NCBI GenBank assembly: GCA_945871005.1
Contig: CAMBUJ010000009.1
Location: 1-40,158 of the forward strand
From: Opitutus sp. GAS368
GTDB lineage: Bacteria > Verrucomicrobiota > Verrucomicrobiia > Opitutales > Opitutaceae
Length of the DNA: 40,158 nt
Direction: 5' to 3'
This document shows positions 1-7,479 of this stretch, piece by piece (positions within the stretch are counted from its first letter, which is position 1; each line of letters begins with the position of its first letter). Made by a program: the position numbers and the translations under genes. The notes beneath the pieces are model-generated. The model saw only the letters and a program-made list of their open reading frames with translations. It was not told where the DNA came from and ran no database searches.

Positions 1-1
1 C

Positions 2-916
2 GTCCTTAGCACCGGAGTGACTGCGCCCGATGAATTGGCCAAACATACGCTCGCGTTGTTAGAAACGCGCTTGAGCACAGTCAGTCGGGTGGCACCTGCA
101 TTTGCGCTGGCGCTTCGTGCCTACCGTGAAGCCCAAGTCAAAGGCGACAATGCGCTGTGCGATGGCCTAATCGCCTGGCTCGGGGGGCAGCCCAATATCG
201 CGGCGGAAATCAAACGGGCCGCCAGTTTGAAGGGTGACGTAGATCACTTCGCTGCCCTCGGATTCACTCAAGGACTTCTGACGGTGCTACGGGACTCCGG
301 CCGCCCTGGCTTGGTGCTGGTGCTTGATGAAGTGGAGACACTCCAACGGGTGAGAAGCGATGTGCGGGAGAAAGCGCTCAATGCGCTGCGCCAATTGATC
401 GACGAAGTAGATGCCGGACGATTCCCCGGACTTTACCTGCTGATCACTGGCACTCCGGCCTTTTTCGATGGAGCACAAGGCATCCAACGCCTGCCTCCGC
501 TGGCGCAACGGCTCCACGTAGACTTTTCGGTCGACGCCCGCTTCGACAATCCCCGAGCGCCGCAACTCCGCCTTCGCGCCTTTGATCAAGCGCTACTCCA
601 GGAGATCGGTCTGCGAGTTCGCTCCATTTACACCCAGAACGCGACTACGGCGGACCGGATCGATCGACTCGCGAATGACGCAGTGCTTTCACGTCTCGCG
701 GACACACTGTGTGGTCAACTGGGTGGTAAAGTAGGCGTGGCCCCACGGCTCTACTTGAAAAAGTTGGTCGCCGAGGTGCTCGACCGCATTGATCAATTCC
801 CCGATTTCGACCCGGCGCGTGACTACCAGTTCACACTCCAAAAACAGGAGATGACCACGACTGAACAAGCTGCGGCCGGGTATTCCTCGGTGGACGATAT
901 TCCCCTGGAGACGTGA
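2..916 (+). CDS. brxD: BREX ATP-binding protein BrxD, 5'-truncated by window edge
   Basis: P-loop ATPase of the BREX phage-defence system; only the C-terminal part is present. The track's GTG at 17 is not the real start, because the frame is open to the window edge and family members carry about 120 further residues including the Walker A loop. Visible are the Walker B strand 'LVLVLDEVETLQRV', the sensor-like 'YLLITGTPAFF' and the characteristic 'GGKVGVAPRLYLKKLV' near the C-terminus, all typical of BrxD. The stop overlaps the start of brxHI by 4 bases (GTGA), so the two are translationally coupled. In known loci brxD and brxHI close type 2 (Pgl-like: pglW, pglX, pglY, pglZ) and type 6 BREX operons; which type this is depends on sequence left of the window. 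Confidence 0.93.
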   Translation, partial: VLSTGVTAPDELAKHTLALLETRLSTVSRVAPAFALALRAYREAQVKGDNALCDGLIAWLGGQPNIAAEIKRAASLKGDVDHFAALGFTQGLLTVLRDSGRPGLVLVLDEVETLQRVRSDVREKALNALRQLIDEVDAGRFPGLYLLITGTPAFFDGAQGIQRLPPLAQRLHVDFSVDARFDNPRAPQLRLRAFDQALLQEIGLRVRSIYTQNATTADRIDRLANDAVLSRLADTLCGQLGGKVGVAPRLYLKKLVAEVLDRIDQFPDFDPARDYQFTLQKQEMTTTEQAAAGYSSVDDIPLET

Positions 917-3000
917 GCCCGTTTGAGCGACTCCATCCCATCGTCCAGCACCATGTGGTAAACACACTTGGATGGAGGGAGCTGCGACCACTCCAAGAGG
1001 AGAGTATCGCCCCGGTCATGGACGGTGCGCACGCGCTTCTGTTGGCACCTACCGCCGGGGGGAAGACGGAGGCCGCCTTTTTGCCGCTGCTTTCTCGTAT
1101 GACCAGCGAAAGCTGGAAGCCGCTTTCGGTTATCTACGTTTGCCCACTTAAGGCGCTGCTCAACAACCTGCACTCCCGCTTGGAGCGCTACTGCGCGTGG
1201 GCCGGGAGAACCTGCGCAGTTTGGCACGGGGACGTCCTTACGGCACAACGCAACCGGGTGTTGAAAGAGCTGCCGGATTGCCTGCTCACCACCCCCGAAT
1301 CGCTCGAAGCGATGCTGATCTCCACCCGCGTGGAGCATCGCAATGTCTTCGCCAATGTGAGGGTCGTGGTTATCGACGAACTGCATGCGTTCGCAGGGGA
1401 CGACCGGGGATGGCACCTGCTCGCCGTGCTGGAGAGGATTACCCGACTGGCGGGTCATGAGATTCAGCGCATTGGGTTATCAGCCACCGTGGGGAATCCG
1501 CAGGGACTGCTCGATTGGATGTCAGGTCACTGCGAAGGCCGCCGTGAACTCGTGGTGATCCGGCCGCCCGCAAATGCCCCCCAGCCAGAAGTGCAGGTGG
1601 ACTTTGTGGGCCGCATCGAAAATGCCGCCCGTGTGATTGCGGCCCTGCACGCGGGTCAAAAACGCCTCGTGTTTTGCGACTCGCGCAACCGCGTGGAGCA
1701 ACTCGCTCTTCACCTGCGGGCGGCCGGGATCGAAACCTATGTCTCCCATAGTTCATTAAGCGCAGATGAGCGAGGAAGGGCGGAGCTAGCCTTTGCCGAG
1801 GGCGGGAGCTGCGTGATTGTCGCTACCAGCACGCTGGAACTTGGCATCGACGTGGGCGACCTCGACCGCGTGATCCAGATAGACTCGCCGTCCACGGTGG
1901 CCTCGTTTCTCCAGCGCATTGGTCGCACGGGACGTAGACCCGGAACCTCACGCAACTGCCTATTCCTGGCACTGACGGAGGAATCGCTGCGCCAGAGTGT
2001 TTCCCTCGTGCGTCTGTGGCAGACGGGCTACGTCGAGCCGGTGCAACCGCCTCCACATCCGGTGCACCTGTTCACGCAGCAACTCATCGCGTTATTGCTT
2101 CAGGAGCGTGCGCTACCGAAGCACGACTGGCGGGAGTGGATCGGACGCCTGCCTCCATTTAAAGAGATCCCCGAGGATTCGTTAAACGCGATCCTGCGGC
2201 ACCTGGTGGCGCAGGGCTACATCCATGAAGATCAGGATATGTGGATGATTGGACCGTTGGCGGAATCGGAGCTAGGACGCCGTCATTTCTCGGACCTGGT
2301 TTCCGTTTTCACGTCGCCGCCGCTGTTCGAGGTCTGGAATGGCCGACAACATGTCGGGAACGTCGAGGAAACCGCGCTCCAGCGTGAGGCCGACCAGCCC
2401 GCTATCATCTCACTCGGCGGACGAGCCTGGAAGGTGACGAATATTGACTGGAAAAAGCGCCGACTCGAAGTGGTGCCCGAACCCGGTGCCGCCAAAACAC
2501 GCTGGCTAGGCACGGCCCGGTCGCTGCGCTACGAGCTATGTCAAATGACCTTAAGCGTGCTGAGTACGGACGAGGACTACGCCTTTTTATCAAAGCGTGC
2601 ACGCACCAGCCTTGAAGCGGCGCGCAACGAATACGCCTGGGTAAGGCTGACGTCCCCATTACTACGGGTTCGTGAGAACAAGGTTATCGAGTGGTGGACG
2701 TTTGCCGGTCGCAGCGTGAACCAGTGGGTTTGCGATGTAGCGAGGGAGCACCTGTCCGTTCACGCCACAGGTGATGATCTGCGAGTGCGCTTCGAAGCCG
2801 GAATGGAGCGGGTTGAGGAGATGATCGCATTGATCCAAAAGCAGTCGGCCGCTACACCCACCGGTGAATCATTCGTCGCCAAGTTCTCAGACCTGCTCCC
2901 GGACAAGGAGCTGGCAGGCTTGATCAAATGCCGAGCGTATCGAGCCAGCGACGTGGGGCAGTTTGTCGATAAGCTCCGGGCAGTTAAGATCGAAAAATAG
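913..3000 (+). CDS. brxHI: BREX helicase BrxHI (Lhr-like DEAD/DEAH box helicase)
   Basis: Superfamily 2 helicase of 695 aa, the expected full length. Walker A is 'APTAGGKTEAA' (about residues 45-55), the DExH box is 'VIDELHAF' (about 154-161), motif III is 'GLSATVGNP', and motifs IV-VI include 'STLELGIDVGDLDRV' and 'QRIGRTGRRPG'. The C-terminal half resembles the winged-helix/Lhr-core extension. It starts at GTG 913, overlapping the brxD stop by 4 bases, with GGAG only two bases upstream. BrxHI is a core member of type 2 and type 6 BREX, which restrict phage without cutting their own modified DNA; its precise mechanistic role is not established. The gene ends 23 bp from a convergent phosphoesterase remnant, so the BREX locus ends here. 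Confidence 0.95.
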   Translation: MSPFERLHPIVQHHVVNTLGWRELRPLQEESIAPVMDGAHALLLAPTAGGKTEAAFLPLLSRMTSESWKPLSVIYVCPLKALLNNLHSRLERYCAWAGRTCAVWHGDVLTAQRNRVLKELPDCLLTTPESLEAMLISTRVEHRNVFANVRVVVIDELHAFAGDDRGWHLLAVLERITRLAGHEIQRIGLSATVGNPQGLLDWMSGHCEGRRELVVIRPPANAPQPEVQVDFVGRIENAARVIAALHAGQKRLVFCDSRNRVEQLALHLRAAGIETYVSHSSLSADERGRAELAFAEGGSCVIVATSTLELGIDVGDLDRVIQIDSPSTVASFLQRIGRTGRRPGTSRNCLFLALTEESLRQSVSLVRLWQTGYVEPVQPPPHPVHLFTQQLIALLLQERALPKHDWREWIGRLPPFKEIPEDSLNAILRHLVAQGYIHEDQDMWMIGPLAESELGRRHFSDLVSVFTSPPLFEVWNGRQHVGNVEETALQREADQPAIISLGGRAWKVTNIDWKKRRLEVVPEPGAAKTRWLGTARSLRYELCQMTLSVLSTDEDYAFLSKRARTSLEAARNEYAWVRLTSPLLRVRENKVIEWWTFAGRSVNQWVCDVAREHLSVHATGDDLRVRFEAGMERVEEMIALIQKQSAATPTGESFVAKFSDLLPDKELAGLIKCRAYRASDVGQFVDKLRAVKIEK

Positions 3001-3009
3001 AGGGGTGAC

Positions 3010-3152
3010 CTGCATACAGCCGTCAAGCAGGGCGGATTTTATGAGTAACAGGCAACCTGACGTTGTCCCTCAAAAGGCCGCTTCGACGGGTTGCGATGGC
3101 GGAATCAAAATCGATGAGGACATAAGTGGGTACAGTTGCGAGGGGCTTACCT
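3010..3152. repeat. Direct repeat copy A (phosphoesterase 3'-end fragment)
   Basis: A 143-bp segment that is repeated in the same orientation at 4634-4775. Shared blocks include 'CAAGCAGGGCGGATTTTATG' and 'GTGGGTACAGT', ending in 'GGGGCTTACCT'. Similarity stops abruptly just after this last block in both copies. The copies bracket a 1.5-kb module (ORF fragment, outer-membrane protein, HTH gene). Confidence 0.9.
3023..3152 (-). pseudogene. Remnant of calcineurin-like phosphoesterase C-terminus (copy A)
   Basis: Reading the minus strand gives an open 42-codon tail beginning about 'PLATVPTYVLIDFDSA' and ending '...THKIRPA' at a TGA at 3023-3025. It matches the C-terminus of the intact phosphoesterase at 5921-6631 ('PLATVPKHVLIDLKAG'). 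The catalytic part (DxH, GDxxD, GNHD, GHVH) is absent; upstream of the homology the frame meets a stop. It is therefore a 3' fragment, not a gene. At protein level about 30 of 40 residues match copy B, so both come from a related but distinct phosphoesterase, not from the intact gene next door. Confidence 0.8.
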
Positions 3153-3531
3153 CGAACGCGACCTACTCACCAAAGGCGATCCAGTACAGGCGCGGGCCGA
3201 TTTGACCGCTGCCTTTGTCGCCGCCAACCCAACCACGAAAACCTACTACCAAATCGCGGCGGAAACCTATGCGGCTAAATTACTCGCTGATGCAGGTAAT
3301 ACGGGTGGGACGGTTAATCCCCCAGTTACAGATACTGGAACCACGCCAACGGGCACGATCGGGTCTGCAACCAATCCTTATACATCCATGGCGGCGCTCG
3401 TGCAAAATGCTGGGACCGCATCCTCCACTACTCTAGGCCAAACGGCCTATGTTGGGACCACAAAGTATAAAGTAACTCGACACAGTGGCGGACAAGGAAC
3501 GGCGTCCTACTCATGGGACCCTATCCCATAA
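3136..3531 (+). CDS. Hypothetical protein, probable 3' fragment of a larger gene
   Basis: The 131-aa ORF begins inside repeat A (TTG at 3136; frame open only from 3118), so its first residues are an artefact of the repeat junction. From about residue 6 it reads like ordinary protein: a helical segment ('QARADLTAAFVAANPTT', 'YYQIAAETYAAKLLADAG'), then a Gly/Thr/Pro/Ser-rich low-complexity linker, then a compact C-terminus with 'TTKYKVTRHSGGQG' ending 'WDPIP'. No family is recognised. The most economical reading is the surviving 3' end of a longer gene whose 5' part was lost when repeat A was joined at 3152. A strong terminator follows directly, supporting that this is a genuine gene end. Confidence 0.45.
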   Translation: MRGAYLERDLLTKGDPVQARADLTAAFVAANPTTKTYYQIAAETYAAKLLADAGNTGGTVNPPVTDTGTTPTGTIGSATNPYTSMAALVQNAGTASSTTLGQTAYVGTTKYKVTRHSGGQGTASYSWDPIP

Positions 3532-3538
3532 ATCAATA

Positions 3539-3568
3539 AAAAGGCCCACCGTTAAAGGTGGGCCTTTT
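3539..3568. terminator. Bidirectional rho-independent terminator
   Basis: Perfect 8-bp GC-rich stem GGCCCACC / GGTGGGCC (3543-3550 and 3557-3564) with a 6-base loop, A-tract on the left and TTTT on the right. It lies between two convergent reading frames (the ORF ending at 3531 and the beta-barrel gene ending at 3590) and can serve both. Confidence 0.9.
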
Positions 3569-3589
3569 GCTTTCGCAGTAACCGAAACC

Positions 3590-4234
3590 TTACCAAGAGT
3601 AACCAACGCTCAAGGCAAAACTAGGACGAGTAGCCCCATCAAAGGCAAAGGTGTCAGTACCGCTATGGGTGACATAGGTATTACTCTCGACCTTAAGCAA
3701 CTGAGCGGAAGCTGAAACATCCCATCCCTTACCTAGATCAGCCTTAACCCCAACGGTGCCACCGAAAGCCAATTTCCACTTTGAGGCACTGTCTGTGCCA
3801 TACTGAGCAGGATTACCACCACCACCCAAATCATTAACAGTACTGGTGTAAGTCTCGCGAATGAACCCGACAGTAGGGCCTGCAAACACCGTATATTTCG
3901 CGGCCTTATCCAAGCTGTAATTAAAGCGATAATTCAGCAATACAGGGATCTGTTTGGACTCAGCAAGAAAATCGGAAATACCAACCTCTACATTTTTCTT
4001 ACCCTCGAACTTGGTGTAACCCGTGGAAATACTGACCTCGTGAACCTTGTCGATGAGGACGCCAGCGGTGAGACCAGGCCCAACCTCGTAACCCTTGGGT
4101 GCGAAAGTCTCCTTGTAGCCGGTATTGGTGTAGGCGATTTCAGCGCGCAGGATAGGAGTCACGCGGGATTGAGCCTGAGCAGAGGCGATGCCGGTGAGGG
4201 CAGTTACGGTCGCGATGGCGATTAGGTATCTCAT
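3590..4234 (-). CDS. Outer-membrane beta-barrel protein (porin-like, OmpA/OMP_b-brl type)
   Basis: 214 aa with a clear Sec signal peptide ('MRYLIAIATVTALTGIASA', cleavage around residues 19-21). The mature part shows alternating hydrophobic/polar strands and turns rich in Gly, Asn and Asp ('YTVFAGPTVGFI', 'WKLAFGGTVGVKADLG'). It ends in an aromatic residue ('LSVGYSW'), the usual BAM-recognised barrel terminus. The length suits an 8-stranded barrel. A ligand cannot be named. It sits in the module bounded by the two phosphoesterase-tail repeats and is divergent from a small HTH gene about 107 bp away. It resembles general outer-membrane cargo more than a known defence component. Confidence 0.8.
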   Translation of the reverse strand: MRYLIAIATVTALTGIASAQAQSRVTPILRAEIAYTNTGYKETFAPKGYEVGPGLTAGVLIDKVHEVSISTGYTKFEGKKNVEVGISDFLAESKQIPVLLNYRFNYSLDKAAKYTVFAGPTVGFIRETYTSTVNDLGGGGNPAQYGTDSASKWKLAFGGTVGVKADLGKGWDVSASAQLLKVESNTYVTHSGTDTFAFDGATRPSFALSVGYSW

Positions 4235-4341
4235 AGAGGGATTAGGTTGGTTAGCTGGATTTATCCTGATTCGAAACGTGTAAGTGCTACGAAAGTGTGC
4301 CCGTGGGGCACCTTTTAGCAGGGCAATCTGCTTAACTCACT

Positions 4342-4608
4342 GTGCTCTGCGAGCACATTTTGGAACGGGAACAGCCTCATTCTCCCCGCAATTTAATCGG
4401 CGCGTCACTTCGAACGATTCGCCAGAGAGCGCGTCCACGTATTTCTCAGGAGGACCTTTGCGGTAGAGTCGCACGCTACGGAGTTATTTTGACCCGCACG
4501 CAAATCGCAAAAATTGAGGCCGTTAAACGCCCGGTTTTCGACTACGAGCTGAACGCATTTGCAAAAGCCCTAAACGTGGAGATCGAGGAGTTGATTCACG
4601 CCAGCTGA
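4342..4608 (+). CDS. Small XRE-like helix-turn-helix protein
   Basis: 88 aa from GTG 4342; a downstream start is possible because the conserved part begins at 'IGASLRTIRQRARPRISQ'. The HTH reads 'ISQEDLCGRVARYGVILTRTQIAKIEAVKRP', with the recognition helix around 'LTRTQIAKIE', followed by 'LNAFAKALNVEIEELI', the usual C-terminal helix of short XRE regulators. It probably binds DNA as a dimer. It is divergent from the beta-barrel gene and lies between the two direct repeats. Its target is unknown; local autoregulation of the divergent spacer (4235-4341) is the simple guess. Confidence 0.7.
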   Translation: MLCEHILEREQPHSPRNLIGASLRTIRQRARPRISQEDLCGRVARYGVILTRTQIAKIEAVKRPVFDYELNAFAKALNVEIEELIHAS

Positions 4609-4633
4609 GCGGAAGCCTCCAGTAATTGGTGGC

Positions 4634-4775
4634 CTGCTACAGCATTCAAGCAGGGCGGATTTTATGAGTACCGGTTAACTTGACGCGATCCACCAAATGA
4701 CCGCTTCGCCGGGTTGCGGTGGCGGTATCAAAATCAATTAGGACATGAGTGGGTACAGTCGCATGGGGCTTACCT
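4634..4775. repeat. Direct repeat copy B (phosphoesterase 3'-end fragment)
   Basis: Second copy of the ~142-bp repeat seen at 3010-3152, same orientation, clearly related but diverged by scattered substitutions and small indels. Both copies end at the same 'GGGGCTTACCT' block. Confidence 0.9.
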
Positions 4776-4786
4776 GCGCATATTGA
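4646..4786 (-). pseudogene. Remnant of calcineurin-like phosphoesterase C-terminus (copy B)
   Basis: On the minus strand the frame reads '...CSICAGKPHATVPTHVLI', continues through 'ATRRSGHLVDRVKL' and stops at a TGA at 4646-4648. This aligns with the tail of the intact phosphoesterase 5921-6631 ('CLNAAGDNPLATVPKHVLID', 'SGHMVDRVTL'). Similarity reaches slightly further upstream than in copy A, then an in-frame stop appears and no catalytic motif remains. It begins only 18 bp beyond the stop of the ATPase gene (4805), as if a third phosphoesterase once followed the ATPase in the same operon. Confidence 0.8.
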
Positions 4787-4804
4787 GCATTGGGCGGACT
4801 AGAG

Positions 4805-5902
4805 TTACTGCGTGTGTCGATGGTATTCGACCCAGCGACGGAAATAGGGGTTATCAAAAACAACGCCTCGTTCGCCTCGAACCAAGATTTGGCTTTTTAC
4901 CAAGTGTTTGATCGCGGTCGTGGCTGTCGACGCCGCGTTGATCCCAAACTTACGGAGGGCTGCCGCAGATGCAGGCCGAAGCCCGCCTGCGATGGCTCGT
5001 AACATGGCCCGTTGGGTTGCCAGTAGCGGACGCCATTGGTGCGTAAACGCCGAATCCAACTCCACGAGGGCGATCGCATCAAGCGCCCTGGCAACCACCT
5101 GGTCTGGCTCATGAATGCCGGCTCGCGTGAGATCGAAAACCGTCTTGGCGAGGCGGATTACATCTCCTTCACACGGTCCGGCGATTTTCACAATATCTTC
5201 GGCGTTGGAAAATTCCGTGACTCCACCCAACTTCGCCCGAGCTTCAATCCACTGGACTACAACATGGACTGGGCGTGGGCCGACCTCCACGAATTGGAGT
5301 TGCTTGAAAAAGGCGGCCGTCGGCGCAGTCATCACTTCCACGATGTGCTGCGGGCCGACGAAGATGTAGTTGAGGTTACGGTGCCCCTGCATGGCTCCGC
5401 GTAACCTCCATTCGATACGATCACCTCCTAGGGCCAGGACTTCTTGAAATTCATCCAAGCAGATTGTCCACACCTCGCCCCTTTCCGCTGCTTGATCGTT
5501 GAGGAGGCTGAGCGAGCCTTCCAAGGTCTGGCCGCCTTCATCCTGCCTTAACGCGCTTCCGATGAATACCCTACCGGCAGCCACCCCCGCATTAGGGAAG
5601 TAGTTAGCCGCCATCGCCACGGTACGCGACAGGTGCTCATCGGTCACCTCAGGGGCAGAGGCGAGAAGTTTTTTAGCGACCTCATTGAGATCAGCAGCCT
5701 TAGAAATATCACAGTACAGAAATGCCTGTTGAGCTTTCCGTCCGGCGAATTGAACAAGCGAGGTTTTCCCCATGCGCCGTCGGCCGAAAACGAGCAATCG
5801 GCGACTCGATTCGCCCATTAACTGGATAATCTTAGCCGCAAGGGCCTCGTGGCCGTCTAAGCACGTATCATCCGCAGTATAAGTGAATGGATTCGCGGTC
5901 AT
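4805..5902 (-). CDS. P-loop ATPase of the ATPase_2 / archaeal-type family
   Basis: 365 aa. Walker A 'GRRRMGKTSL' lies at residues 40-49 with the extra arginines typical of ATPase_2 (STAND-related) proteins; Walker B is 'ICLDEFQEVL' around 147-156. The sensor region is 'NYIFVGPQH' and the C-terminal third looks like a winged helix ('QRAMLRAIAGG' ... 'LVKSQILVRGERGVVFDNPYFRRWV'), as in the DUF234-type tail. Members of this family often act as regulatory or toxin-activating NTPases in mobile and defence regions; the specific function here is unknown. The start at 5902 is 18 bp after the stop of phosphoesterase 1, same strand, so they are probably co-transcribed. It is the last intact gene of the minus-strand cluster. 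Confidence 0.85.
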   Translation of the reverse strand: MTANPFTYTADDTCLDGHEALAAKIIQLMGESSRRLLVFGRRRMGKTSLVQFAGRKAQQAFLYCDISKAADLNEVAKKLLASAPEVTDEHLSRTVAMAANYFPNAGVAAGRVFIGSALRQDEGGQTLEGSLSLLNDQAAERGEVWTICLDEFQEVLALGGDRIEWRLRGAMQGHRNLNYIFVGPQHIVEVMTAPTAAFFKQLQFVEVGPRPVHVVVQWIEARAKLGGVTEFSNAEDIVKIAGPCEGDVIRLAKTVFDLTRAGIHEPDQVVARALDAIALVELDSAFTHQWRPLLATQRAMLRAIAGGLRPASAAALRKFGINAASTATTAIKHLVKSQILVRGERGVVFDNPYFRRWVEYHRHTQ

Positions 5903-5920
5903 CGGTCTGGCGCTATAATT

Positions 5921-6631
5921 TCAGCCGACTTGATTACGCAAAGTAACCCTATCCACCATATGGCCGCTTTTCAGAATAGCCTCGCCAGCCTTTAAATCAA
6001 TCAGGACGTGCTTCGGCACGGTTGCCAGCGGATTATCTCCGGCGGCATTGAGACAGATCGCCCGTCCACACTTCGCCTGCCATTTCGTCGCCGTATGGAC
6101 GTGCCCACTGAGCACCAGTTTAGCCCGAGCACCCCAGGCAGGCGAAAGTGCGGCAAATAAGTCATCACTACCAAAGTCGATCGGTTGCCCACCGTCGTCG
6201 GAGCGCCCCAAGCCACACTCGCTCGGTGGCGCGTGGTGCAGCCAGACATCGGCCTCAACCACGTTAGGTCGCAAAAAGTCCACGGCTTCACTGCCCCACG
6301 GTAAACAGGCGATCGTCCAGTCGCCGAAAACGCCAACTCCGCCATCGACCGTCACGCCTGGCCGTGCGAGCGCCCGCAGCCAGTCGGCATTGTCATCAAG
6401 GACGATGTCATGATTGCCGCTACACAAGAAAAGGGGGAAATCGATGGCGCGCACCCAGGTGCCGATCCAATCGATTTGCCGCTTCAATGCACTGCTGGCT
6501 TGCTGGGCATCGGCGTCGACCAAATCACCCGAAATGGCCACGGCGCAGCCCGTTGCTCTGGCCTGCTTGGCGACCCAATAAAACCAGGTTTTATTACCGT
6601 GCAGATCGGAGAGGTGGAGTAGTTGGCTCAT
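5921..6631 (-). CDS. Calcineurin-like metallophosphoesterase 1
   Basis: 236 aa with the complete two-metal phosphoesterase set in order: 'DLH' (D9, H11), 'GDLVD' (35-39), 'GNHD' (72-75), 'HHAPP' (132-136) and 'GHVH' (176-179). The GNHD/GHVH pattern places it with nuclease, cyclic-nucleotide and phospholipid-type phosphoesterases, not with PPP protein phosphatases, which have GNHE. There is no signal peptide, so it is cytoplasmic. It is a distant paralogue of the gene at 7480-8190 (same length, same motif spacing, both with a Lys-Trp shortly after GHVH). The tail 'ATVPKHVLID' is the part duplicated as degenerate copies A and B. The substrate cannot be deduced. Confidence 0.9.
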   Translation of the reverse strand: MSQLLHLSDLHGNKTWFYWVAKQARATGCAVAISGDLVDADAQQASSALKRQIDWIGTWVRAIDFPLFLCSGNHDIVLDDNADWLRALARPGVTVDGGVGVFGDWTIACLPWGSEAVDFLRPNVVEADVWLHHAPPSECGLGRSDDGGQPIDFGSDDLFAALSPAWGARAKLVLSGHVHTATKWQAKCGRAICLNAAGDNPLATVPKHVLIDLKAGEAILKSGHMVDRVTLRNQVG

Positions 6632-6857
6632 TCAGAGTAAGTCGGAAAATCAGTGCTGTGAAGAGTAAGGAGGGGGAACAAGTACGGGTGCTTTCGTTGG
6701 GGTGGCGGACCAACAGAGATAGGTGGTTTCGCGCTCTAAAGCCCCCTGGCGCTTGGTCGGTCAGGGGCGAAGGTGGTTTTGCCGAGTTGCTAAGTTGAGT
6801 GGGGGCAGGTGCCTCATCCATGGTTACGGTTTTGGTTATGGGCCGGGCATCGCTCAT
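6594..6857 (-). CDS. Possible small ORF or gene remnant between phosphatase and phosphoesterase 1
   Basis: The 233-bp gap between the Cys phosphatase and phosphoesterase 1 holds one frame starting ATG at 6857, seven bases after the phosphatase stop. It begins with a plausible polar N-terminus ('MSDARPITKTVTMDEAPAP'). The second half looks non-coding (Arg/Ser/Pro/Leu-rich) and overlaps the start of phosphoesterase 1 by 38 bases in another frame. It could be the 5' stub of a deleted gene or simply chance. I see nothing else in this gap. Confidence 0.2.
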   Translation of the reverse strand: MSDARPITKTVTMDEAPAPTQLSNSAKPPSPLTDQAPGGFRARNHLSLLVRHPNESTRTCSPSLLFTALIFRLTLNEPTTPPLRSAR

Positions 6858-6864
6858 AATGGCC

Positions 6865-7407
6865 TCATTGCCCCTGCTGCCAGGCCTCGATGAATAGCCT
6901 CTGTTGGTCGTTCTCCGGGGTGGGGCGGAACGCCTCAATTTTGTCGCCGATGAGCGCGTGCATCTGGGCCACGGCCTGCGTCGGCGTGGCCAAACCATGA
7001 CGCACCAGCCAGCAGCAGACTACAGTACCGGTTCGGCCCCGACCGCCCCAACAGTGAACGAAGCCCACGCCGCCACGTTGCAGGGTGGCGTCGATGTCAT
7101 CGAGGATGGACTGCACTACGTCTGGAGTGGTGGTGGAGCCATCCACGATCGAATATCTGCGTCCCTCCACGCTCCGCCCCATCGCGGCGGCAGTTAATTT
7201 AGCATGCGACAGGTAATCGTAAAACGGAACCCCGTCGTGGTTGGTTTCCGTGGTGTACATCAGGTTAATGATGTCGGTGACTCCGACATCGAGCAGCGCC
7301 TGGATTTTCGCTTCGGAGGATTCACTGGTTCTGCCGGCCGGGTAGGCACCAGCCAAAAGCTTGCCGGGCACGACCCAGTAACTGCGTTGGTAAGGAGCGG
7401 GTTTCAT
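6865..7407 (-). CDS. Dual-specificity/tyrosine phosphatase family protein
   Basis: 180 aa. The Cys-phosphatase loop is 'HCWGGRGRTG' with nucleophile C119 and R125 (C-x5-R). A candidate general acid is D89 in 'IVDGSTT'. The fold begins 'YWVVPGKLLAGAYPAG', the usual N-terminal strand of bacterial dual-specificity phosphatases that restrain phosphate on protein or small substrates. It sits 72 bp downstream of phosphoesterase 2 in the same direction, with a 233-bp gap before phosphoesterase 1. Such phosphatases are sometimes appended to defence or nucleotide-signalling loci; the substrate here is unknown. The AT-rich spacer ahead of the start contains TATAAT-like sequence almost touching the ATG, so an internal promoter is possible but not convincing. 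Confidence 0.88.
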   Translation of the reverse strand: MKPAPYQRSYWVVPGKLLAGAYPAGRTSESSEAKIQALLDVGVTDIINLMYTTETNHDGVPFYDYLSHAKLTAAAMGRSVEGRRYSIVDGSTTTPDVVQSILDDIDATLQRGGVGFVHCWGGRGRTGTVVCCWLVRHGLATPTQAVAQMHALIGDKIEAFRPTPENDQQRLFIEAWQQGQ

Positions 7408-7479
7408 GATTATATTATGCTTTATGGTGCGATTGATGGAAAATCATTTGGGCGCTACGTGACTTCATACTACCGTGCT

